Source of the DNA: Halichondria panicea
Taxonomy: Eukaryota > Porifera > Demospongiae > Suberitida > Halichondriidae
Length of the DNA: 64,000 bases
NCBI RefSeq assembly: GCF_963675165.1
Contig: NC_087377.1
Coordinates: 9,441,122-9,505,121, forward strand
Direction of reading: 5' to 3'
Part shown: positions 37,155-46,800 of the stretch, piece by piece
How positions within the stretch are numbered: the first letter of the stretch is position 1
How the letters are laid out: every line of letters begins with the position of its first letter
Program-made: the position numbers and the translations under genes
Notes under the pieces: generated by a model
Seen by the model: only the letters and a program-made list of their open reading frames with translations
What the model was told of the DNA's origin: nothing
Database searches by the model: none

Positions 37155-37701
37155 CAGGGCCGTAGCCACCAACTTTAGAGTGGTCAGGTTGTTATGAAAT
37201 GGAACAAATCGGCACGCTATGCGAGCCAAATTTTTTTGTCACGCCCATTTCCGGTATCGTTGGTAACGCCCCTTCTCTACTGGCTATCTGCTGTACTAGA
37301 TTCTGTTCAGCTTTAAAGCTTAGCCCTAACACAAATGTTACAGAACACAACATCTTGATTCTTATCATGATGGAGAAACAGCAAAGTTGTAATGGCAAGA
37401 CCACAGAACTGGTTTGGACTTTCCAAATGATCGCTTGGGGAACAAAAAATGGTTAGCTGGATGGTGAGCTTGGTCTGGAAGACTTGGAAGGGATTCTCTC
37501 TCGCCATAGCAATGATAGCATGTAGACTAATAGTCTTGATCACTTATAGTTCTAGCATGCTTGCATGTTTTGCACTGCAGAAGAAGTTCACTGCATTTTT
37601 TGTCAATTATGTGTTTACTGTAGTGACGACCATTGCCTATTAACTTCGAAAAAGTGGTCCGGTTGAAACCTGACTAACCGGACTGGTGGCTACGGCCCTG
37701 G
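37155..37701. mobile_element. MITE with CAGGGCCGTAGCCACCA ends, nested in Tigger TIR
   Basis: Perfect 17-bp terminal inverted repeats CAGGGCCGTAGCCACCA. It interrupts the right Tigger repeat between CATACCCTACAA and TTACAATCACTG, whose uninterrupted version is in the left repeat near 32755-32770. The target duplication is unclear (TACAA is repeated). Confidence 0.8.
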
Positions 37702-38026
37702 TTACAATCACTGTAGAATCTTGATGGTCATGAGATAGAGTGTACGAAAACCGCTAGTGTCCGATCATTGGTAAATTACTCTAGTATAATTAGAGTAAGT
37801 AACCTATCTTCGCCAGATACCTATAATCGGCGGCTATTGCTCGAAGCACAAGACGATTTTGCACAAAACTAACTACATGGACCTACAGATGGGTAAGAAA
37901 GTAACAGCTCCCAAAAATTTGGAAAGAATAACTCGCTTGCGGACGGAGTGGTGGTCATGAGAATTGAGCTGCCGAATTGATCAATTGTCGTCTGTGAGAC
38001 ATTTATCTCCGTCTTTGCACGCTTAT

Positions 38027-38745
38027 TATTATTATTATTATTATTATGTGAACTTTACAGCTATGCACAAAAGAAAGTAAGTGAAAATTATTGGGTGAGA
38101 GGAAATAGCTGACAGACTTACTCCAACATTGGAGCAGCTGATGTATATTATATAATCTATAGAGTGATAAGTATAGTTAACAGAGGATCCTATATATGAC
38201 ATTTAGAGCATGGGCAAACCATATGAAATGAACATAAGTTATTTGTGTCAAAGTTTTCTAGAAAATCTGACACTAAAAAGTCCGAAGTCTTTTTCTTGAT
38301 TGTTCCTAGAGATGAATCTAGATTTATTAAATTCGACGGCAATTTATTCCATACTTTTGCAATTCTAATGAAGTAGAAGTGTCTTGAATAGTTATTTCTA
38401 GCAAATTTAATTTGAAGGGAATGGCCTGAGCAGCCTGCCCTGGTTTTGGATGAAGTGAAAGATACTAGTTCTCTTATATCGTCCGACTGCTGCTGCATAC
38501 ATTTCACAATAAACATGATATCTTGCAGTTCAAACCATCTCATGAGGGGCAATAACTTTAATTTGCAGAGTCTTGCTTTGTAGTCTGATACATAATCATT
38601 AAGGATATATTTTGTGGCTCTGCGTTGCACTTTTTCTAGTGACTTGATATCCTTTATTAATTTAGGTCTCCACAACTGCGAGCAATATGTTAAGTGAGTT
38701 CTGACAAGAGACAGATATAATTGTTTCTGTTTCAATTAGTTGAAT
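38027..38745 (-). mobile_element. 5'-truncated non-LTR retrotransposon (LINE) 3' end
   Basis: A minus-strand frame 38735-38190 reads LYLSLVRTHLTYCSQLWRPK, LEKVQRRATKYILNDY and RHFYFIRIAKVWNKLP, which is the region C-terminal to reverse transcriptase in CR1/L2/Jockey-like LINEs. The element ends at an (ATT)n tract at 38027-38046, the expected 3' tail in this orientation. It has no RT core or endonuclease, so it is a truncated insertion in the palindrome arm. Confidence 0.85.
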
Positions 38746-38847
38746 AGTTTGTTGGAATGATCCTTCTAATAAGATTATTAAGTACTGAAACTACCAGCAC
38801 TAAACAACTCTAACTAGTGAGCACTACTTGCAGGCAAAGCAGCGTTA

Positions 38848-39104
38848 GCTGCAGATCGAGCCCCACCCAGCTAGGCATGACAAATATTTTGCAAAAAATA
38901 ATGCTGATTCAGCAACAATTGTGCACAGTCAGCAATAATTAAAGGGATTAGCCTCGATTCCAGGCCGCACTGAAGATTATGTGCATAATAATTATTATTG
39001 CTGAATCAGCATTATTTTTTGCAAAATATTCGTCATGCCTAGCTGGGTGGGGCTTAGCCTCGACTCCAGCCCCTTGAATAGTGGGGCTCGATCTGCAGCT
39101 AACG
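38848..39104. repeat. Palindrome centre of the B/C inverted duplication
   Basis: CGTTAGCTGCAGATCGAGCC at 38848 faces GGGGCTCGATCTGCAGCTAA at 39085. The inner arms include ACCCAGCTAGGCATGAC and AATGCTGATTCAGCAA with their complements. The spacer (about 38940-39000) has a CCTCGATTCCAGGCCGC motif. Confidence 0.8.
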
Positions 39105-39571
39105 TAGTCTCATGAATCAGCCGCCGTTCTTTTGGAACCACCGTCTGAGCACTCTTGTCATCGTTTTATGTGCCAAGACGGAATTCCGTCTTGACCAATC
39201 AAATTGCAGAAGTCCAGTCAGGTGATGAACTTGGAGGCAGCAAAGAACTGCACTTTGCTCAACGCATTTGGATAATCATTACGCATGCATTACGCATGGT
39301 AAACACTTCATACATAGAAGCTGCTACGAAGCATAAGCAAGGCAAGCAGGGGTCCTTGGGCACAGATTTAGCACCACAGCAAAACACAAGTAGAGAGAGA
39401 TGCCTTCGCTTGGCAATTTGTATAACAATTAGGAAATATGTGTGGGCGTAAGATCACGAATTTAATTACATTCCATTGGTTTTGTGAGCAATCAACATTC
39501 CATTTTGAAATGACTTCATGACAAGAGTGCTCAGACGGTTCCAAAAGAACGGCGGCTGATTCATGAGACTA
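39105..39571. mobile_element. TAGTCTC-ended MITE, second copy, 9-bp TSD
   Basis: About 50-bp inverted repeats TAGTCTCATGAATCAGCCGC. It matches 8805-9059 plus 10148-10373, i.e. the version without the nested insertion. It is flanked by CAGCTAACG on both sides (39096-39104 and 39572-39580). Confidence 0.88.
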
Positions 39572-39580
39572 CAGCTAACG

Positions 39581-40383
39581 TAGCCTCGGTCCCAGGCCGA
39601 TTTTTTTTTAATAGAACGAAGTTGAAAAACACGGCCTGGTATTGATTGTATCTGGGCGTGGCAGGAACAGGAAACAAAAGCAGAGATTCTTTACATTTTG
39701 TTTCCTGCTTTTTTTCTGTAATACTAAAGGTGTACGTAGAGGCATTTTACTCCCGTAAAAGTTACAGTAATTTAGCTCCGTGTCATGTTCTCAATTTATA
39801 GCTAGCTAGCTATGGCATGCAACACATTGTCTTGTTTGAAGCAAGATGGCCTCACTCTCATGGCAGAACAGGCCCAGGCTCTCAAGCTCCTGTTTGAGGG
39901 AAGGGACGTGTTTATCTGGTTCCCAACAGGGTATGGCAAGTCTCTCTGCTATATCAGTTGCTACCCTTTTTAATGGACTACAAGCTAGGTAGGACCAAGG
40001 CTCCTCCTGTTGACAAAAGTGTTGTTCTTGTTAATTGTCTCTCCCCTTGTATCTCTCATCATGAGACTCATGATTGACCAGATCAGGAGTCTAAACAATA
40101 GAGGTGTTTCTGCTGCCATCCTCAGTAGCAATAAAGGAATCGACAAAGATTTGGTTGCCACTGCCAAAGAAGTGTCTTCTGGGAAGTATTTCCTGCTGTA
40201 TACTGCCCCAGAGGCTGTTGTTGAAGACCACTGTTGGAGGATTCATTTTTTGTTGTACCACAAGTCAATTTGTTTTTATGTATTAAAAAACCACGCCCAG
40301 ATCACGCCCAAATACAATCAATACCAGGCCTAGTAGGCGACCTAGCGTTCAATTGGAGACGGATCGGCCTGGGGTCGAGGCTA
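39581..40383. mobile_element. Mutator-like element, copy 3, with RecQ fragment
   Basis: Starts TAGCCTCGGTCCCAGGCCGA and ends with CTGGGGTCGAGGCTA. It is flanked by CAGCTAACG (39572-39580 and 40384-40392). It is shorter and more diverged than copies 1 and 2, with the RecQ fragment in plus orientation and no ZAD ORF. Confidence 0.82.
39812..40270 (+). pseudogene. RecQ-type helicase fragment (copy 3)
   Basis: From ATG 39812: NTLSCLKQDGLTLMAEQAQA, then LLFEGRDVFIWFPTGYGKSL (Walker A), a frame change near 39950, then LIVSPLVSLIMRLMIDQIRS (motif Ia) and LLYTAPEAVVED. The DEAH box is missing. The N-terminal stretch is less broken than in the other copies, so this one shows the ancestral reading frame best. 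Confidence 0.65.
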
Positions 40384-40850
40384 CAGCTAACGCTGCTTTG
40401 CCTGCAAATAGTGCTCACTAGTTAGAGTTGTGCCAAGAAGTATTGTTTAGTGCTGGTAGTTTCAGTACTTAGTAAGCGTGCAAAGACGGAGATAAATGTC
40501 TCACTGACGATAATTGATCAATTCGGCAGCTCACTTCTCATGACCACCACTCCGTCCGCAAGCGAGTTATTCTTTCCAAATTTTTGGGAGCTGTTACTTT
40601 CTTACTCATCTGTAGGTCCATGTAGTTAGTTTTGTGCAAAATCCTCTTGTGCTTTGAGCAATAGCCGCCGATTATAGGTATCTGGCGAAGATTGGTTACT
40701 TACTCTATAGTAAAATAATGATGCCAGAAGCAATGAGCGATTTTAAGCGTATTCATGAGATTATTTATTACTTGCTATACTGGGTAGATCTACATGTACA
40801 AGAGATCAATTGCAATCGTCAATCTGCTGAAACTCAGTGAGTGAAAGAGA

Positions 40851-43800
40851 ATGAGCTCTGTCTCTGTATATGTAAGTTTACATAAACTTTACATTTCAAA
40901 GACTTTGCTCGTTTTGCAGGTTTTCTTGGCCCTGCTGTTAGGCCTTCATCAAAAAGGCACAGGTAAGTATAGTACAGTAGTAAGTATATTATATCACCAA
41001 GCTATAAATATGCTGGAGTTAATTAATCTTGTGTTAATATTTGTGACAATTAGAGGCTGCAAGCAGTTTAGAAGTCAGTAGCGGTGGTGGCAATGTGACT
41101 GATCAGTTCCTCCAAGTGTGTCCAAACACTATCGTCAGCCTCACCTGTTCTCATGATGGGGTCGACCTGACTCGTTGGAGGGTCACTCCTCCTCTACCAA
41201 TGGACTGCGATACTGTTATTACTCGCACAGCCTCCCCAAATAGCGAAGGTTTATGTGGATCATTCACTATTAGTATGATCAGCTCACGCACCGAGCAAAC
41301 AAGGAGGTCTACTATTGAATTATTAATCACTGAGTCGCTGGATGGTGCTGTAGTGACTTGTTTTGCTGGAGCGTCTAGTACACCCAACCTTCAAGTTAGG
41401 AACTTGACTATTCAAATTAATATAGGTGAGGTGTACGTAAATGCATGCACATGCACTTTATTAAATTACATTTGCATGTACAATATATAGAACCTCGATT
41501 ATCCTGACAGATTAACCTGACACCTTAAGCTCCGTTTACACGAGGCCTTTAATCCGGTATCATAAAATTTTAGGCCCCCCATGAGATTGGGCCCCCCCCG
41601 GGCCTAGAATTTTAACATTTTAGGCCCCCTCTTAAAATTTTTGGCCCCCCATTAACAGCACAACAGCGGTAATATTATGTGACAGTGCATTCTCAAAATA
41701 CACCAATACAGTCTTCTATGGTCTTCACAGTCTATGCAGTGCCAGTTACTGAATGCAGCTCTCCTCACACACACACATTTCATGCATGTACAGTAGTATA
41801 TACCACTGGTCTCACAGCCATCACACTGCACCATGTCATTCTATGAATCAGGCCTCATGCAGCACGAAGCACATAGGTGCCAACTGTCCCGAATTGATCA
41901 GGACTGTCCAAGATTACCCTTGTTCTGAAAGGAAACTGCTATTGTGATTCCACCATGATACAACAGTTTCTCTCTTGACTTCTATCTGTGATTCCACATT
42001 ACTTGAGAGCTGAGCCAGTGATGCTATTGGGGCATCCCCACAACAATTTACATCTTCTATGTATAGGAAAACATGGAGGAAGATATGAATTGTTGTCTTT
42101 GCACTGAAATTGTGTGTTTTATACTTTTTTGTCCTGAAATTTGGCTGAGAAAGTAAGCACGAAGTTGCAAATAATTATGGCGATAGCTACACTGTTAAAA
42201 ATGGTGTGTTAATTAACACGCATTTAGTGTGCTCGTTGCACTGTTTAAGTTTAACACACTGAGATGTGTTGATCAACACACACTCTGGAGTGTGTTAATC
42301 AACACTGGTGGTAGTGTGCTCACATGACATGCATATAAGTGTTTACATAGCATGCACTGTATAGGTAATGTGCTCACATGACATGCATATAAGTGTTACA
42401 AGTACATCACATTGTCATAGCAACAAGAGACATTGCATTGATACAGCATACTTCAAATTAAATGATTAACAGTGAACGAAGTAAAACATCCTATGACTAA
42501 TCTATCTAAGAAAGTGTACAAAATAGTTACATCGTTTGGTACCCTCTGCATGTTTGATTTCTGCTCCCTCGCAAAGATTTGACAACATTAACAGCGCTCC
42601 ACCTATAATAGAAAATTATTATTCCTGAATAACAGAATTAATTTCTCACCTAAACAGCAGCGTTACAATCAGCTTCAGAGTGATTGACGTCCAACTTTAT
42701 GACGGACCTTTTTTCTATGTACATAAAACAAGACATGGCTGTAATTAATTAATCACTAGTTCATTCTTACCTTTTGTGCTGATGACTTGATACTTCTGCT
42801 CTCCTTTAGAGCAAAGAACAGCACGGTGTGAAGGGACTTAACTTGACAAAAACCTCATAATTATATTATCTATAGAAGATTAACATCTTTACAATTTAAA
42901 AACTCACCTAAACAGTAGCATCACAACAGCTTTAGAGTGGCTGGAAATTGACCTTCAACTTAATGCCCGTTTGTTTCTACATGAGCACAGTTATTTACCA
43001 TAATTGCAATTAATAAGTTCACTCTTACTTTATGACTTGAAAACTTCTCTTCCCCTTGAACTCTGAATGCATAGAACAGTACGGGTCTAAAGACTTCTCA
43101 AAGGATCAGGACTAGACTTGGTAGTGGACTTGATCAAAAAGAAAAGCAGCTGCTCTGAAGATTGCTACGGCAACTGCACTGCTGCGCATGCGCATTCTAT
43201 AATTAGTTTATCTGTTCTATAATTAGATAGCAGGAAAATTGATCATGTGATCCAGAGCCAGTGGCCACATGGTACAAGATGAGACAGAGAATGCAGCAGT
43301 AGTCTTTCCAGGCTGCTCTGAGAGCCAAGAGAACAGCAGGATATACTAAAGATAAGTTAAAAAGTTGATATATTCAGTATGCAAATTCTCTCAAGCCCCC
43401 ATTGTCAATTTTATACACTGGACCAAGCTATATATAATATTATATGAACTGATTTTCTCTTAGCTGGCTCCCATTTGTTATAGCAGCATTGAAATGTAGT
43501 ATTATTACACCACTGTACTCATACTCATATAATTCTCTGTGCAGGTGCAGCTGGCTGTGGTTTACTCACAAGATTAACTGCTATAGTAACTTGAAACCTT
43601 TAATATGTTTTTGTTTAATGGTTATCCATAAAAGTTTGTTGCGTAGATATTTGTTGTTATCGATTATAAGTTTTATAATTGTGACATAATCTCTGGGCTG
43701 TTTTGCCTGTACAGTGGTGTAAAAAGCATAGTGTGTATGAATTACAGTTGGGCCTAGGGTATCAGTGTGTTCCTTTACGTGAAGTGTGTGTGTTACGTTA

Positions 43801-46800
43801 CACACTACTCAGTTGGTGTGTTCTGTTAACCCACTTCGTGTGTTAGTGAACACTGGGGTGCTCATTAACACACACTGACATTCACCAATAAAATTTAGTG
43901 TGTTGATTAACACCCCGTTTTTAACAGTGTATACAACAACATCGATTGTCTTACAGGCAGATCCAACATTGCAGAGCTGCATCAAAGCTCTTATAGGTAA
44001 AGCGCATGAGTAACTTGAAAGGTAAATCTTCCTTCACTTTGATAGAATAATAATGCAAACATTTTTGCTACTTTGATACAGAGTCTTTGCATGCATGCAG
44101 TCTCTTTGATGCTTTGTCAACTAATAGAGCTAACCTTACCATATTATTATATCTCTTTGACTTCGTTCTATCGTGCAGAAAAGGATAGCAGAAGAGGGGG
44201 GCCTAGAATGTTAACAGTTTGGACCCCCTGGGGGGCCTAAACTGTTAACATTCTAGGCCCGGGGGGCCCAAAATTTTAAAATTCTAGGCCCGGGGGGGCC
44301 TAAACATGGGGGGGCCCAAAATTTTATGACACCGGGTTGGAATCCGGATTAAACCTAACCGCGTTCGTGTAAAAGGCCCTTATCCGGTTCTAATCCGGAT
44401 TAGCCAACCCACCTTTGGAGGTGGTTCAGATTGTGTCAGAAGCGGTTTAGCTGTGAGTTAGCCTCGATCCCAGGCCGATCTGTCTCTAATTGAACGCTAG
44501 GTCGCCTCCTCGGCCTGGTATTGATTGTATCTGGGCGTGACTTCGTTATTATTATTAAGTCCATGTGGTCAAATGAAAATTGAATAAAATTAATGATGGC
44601 TTCTAAGTTTGTTCTTTGTAGGTTATGTTACAGCACTGATGCCATACAAAACAGAAGATATAAACATTTGTTCAGCAGTAAGGCTCTCAAAGAAGATATT
44701 CCAGGGAGGCTCAGTCTTGCATTGGATCTGCCTGTTAGTGATTCAGATGGCCTGTCAAAGATTGTCTGTCTTTCAAGAAGATAGAGTCCATAGAGGTGTT
44801 CAGGCTCCTGGCCAGACGTAGCTACCAGAAACAAGTGTCCAAAGAGCAGCTCCCTAGTAGTCCAGTAAGATCAGCCCCTAAGAAAAGGACTAAGGACACG
44901 AGTGGTTCCGATGCATCTCCTTTCACTGTGAGCTCGCGTCCATCAGCAAAGAGGAGTACCATCGGGGTTTGAGGAAAAAGGCTTGCTTTTACTCCTGCAC
45001 AAAGTAGGAAATTTTTAATGTGACAGTGTTGTAAATAAAATTATTTTTTTAGCTCACATTGATGGTCCACATAATGCCAGTGCCTCGACATAATCTGCAA
45101 TCGCTGTGGAGCTAGAGGGTAGGTCAGAAACTATCCAGTTTGCAGCCAACATTGGAGCACCAGGAGGGGCAAATGCTCTAAGCTCACCTAGGTGTGCATA
45201 GGCAGGACGAAAGTCAGAGCTCCTACAGAACATACATAATAATCACAACGGGAGTTATTAATAACTTGCCACTTGTAAACACAGTGTGCTTCGTCCACAG
45301 CTATTGCCACTAAAGAGGAATTGAGTGGAGGCTCTAGTAATAGCATCCTCCAACGATAGTCTTCAACAACAGCCTCTGGGGCAGTGAACAGCAGACGGTA
45401 CTTTCCATCCGACACATCTTTGTTAGTGGCAACAAGACTTCTGTCGATTCCCTTATTTAATACTACTGAGGATGGCAGCAGAAACACCTCTAGTGTTTAG
45501 ACTCCTGACCTGGTCAATCATGAGAGACACAAGGGGAGAGATGACAAGAACGGACATCCACAAGAACTACACTTCTGGCGACAAGAGGACCCTTAGTCCT
45601 ACCAAGCTTGTAGTCCATCAAGAAGGGTAGCAATTGATAGCACAGAGACTTGCCATACCCAGTTGGGAACCACACAAAAACGTCCCTTCCTTCTGACAGG
45701 AGCTTGAGAGCACGGACCTGCTTTCCTTGAGGATCAGTCCTTCTTGCTTCACACAAGACAGAGCATATGCTAATGCTTCTTGGATATCAAAAGACGTTGA
45801 AATTGCCATAGTATAGTAGCTAGCTAGCTTTACGGAGCTATTCATGAGATTACAATTATTTTTACGGAGTAGGTGCTCATACATACACCATTAGTGTTAA
45901 GTCGCTCAGGAATTCGCTCTTTTTTAGCGAATACCTGAGCGAGGTGGAGCCAATAAGAGCACGCTCAGATACACGCCCAGATACAATCAATACCAGGCCG
46001 AGGAGGCGACCTAGCGTTCAATTAGAGACGGATCGGCCTGGGATCGAGGCTAGCTGTGAGTAAGCACAAATGGCTAATTCTGAGGTGTTGTACATGTTCG
46101 TGGGTGTTTCTAGAGTAAGCCTGTAGCTTCCTATCAGTCCAATGTTTACGCAAATGAAATTAATGGTCATTTTACTATGCCCACTACTCAGAAAAATCTG
46201 ACCCGGATTCGACCCGGATTAGGTGTCGTGTAAACGGGGCTTTAGTTCCAGCTGAGGCAGGCCGGATAATCGAATGGATAAACTATGTCTTGATCCACTC
46301 AAATGGGCATCTGCGCATGCGATAACATGCCTGTGTCTATGGTAATAGCTGTTAAGTGTGCATGCATGTGAGTTATCAACATAGGTGTAAATGTATTTGC
46401 CTTTAACTACAGTATACCGGCCATTTGGTTTGGCACAGATTGCTAGCTAGATGTTTACTACACAAAAAACTTACCCTGAAATGCGGCCACTCGCTATTCT
46501 GTATACCAGTTTTGGCTGCCCTAAACTAGGTTTTAATGTACGTTTAATATGGCTGTTTTGGGTGAAATTAGATTACACGGAAATAGAGAGCATAAATTCA
46601 TGCTTCATTATCCAGACAGAACCGCCAAATTAGTCATTATGTGGATACGGTATATATAAAGCTGACTGCATGTGTATTTGCATTCCAGACGTAACTGCTC
46701 AACGGTTGACTGCATGTGTATTTGCATTCCAGACGTAACTGCTCAACGGTTGCATGCAACGAAAACTATAAGCTTTTCTAGTCATGTTCTCTTGGATTTT

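Larger units (their letters stand above)
32678..37784 (+). mobile_element. Tigger/pogo-type transposon, 5.1 kb, TA target duplication
   Basis: Ends CTAGAGTAATTTACCAATGA and complement, flanked by TA at 32676-32677 and 37785-37786. Terminal inverted repeats are about 400 bp (32678-33075 and about 36830-37784); the right one is lengthened by a nested MITE. It encodes a spliced DDE transposase. It landed in the left arm of the B/C palindrome: the sequence resumes at 37787 with similarity to 40715 on the other arm. Confidence 0.9.
44459..46052. mobile_element. Mutator-like element, copy 2, perfect 9-bp TSD, ZAD and RecQ cargo
   Basis: About 85-bp inverted repeats start TAGCCTCGATCCCAGGCCGA. GCTGTGAGT is duplicated exactly (44450-44458 and 46053-46061). 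The cargo is the same as copy 1: ZAD-like ORF on plus, RecQ fragment on minus, with over 95% identity by eye, but without the nested insertions. Confidence 0.9.
41527..46231. mobile_element. TIR element (AAGCTCCGTTTACACGA), second shell
   Basis: AAGCTCCGTTTACACGA at the left faces TCGTGTAAACGGGGCTT at the right. It sits inside the pogo-type MITE and encloses the next elements. A second TCGTGTAAAAGGCCCTT-like motif near 44368 suggests an internal or duplicated end. Confidence 0.6.
41489..46620. mobile_element. Interrupted Tigger/pogo-type MITE (outer shell of nest)
   Basis: TAGAACCTCGATTATCC at 41489 and GTTCCAGCTGAGGCAGGCCGGATAATCG near 46234 read, once the middle is removed, like the complement of 13799-14066 (which has CCGGACACCTTGGTTCCAG). 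The far end near 46600 (TTATCCAGACAGAACC) is degenerate, so the right boundary is approximate. Confidence 0.6.
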
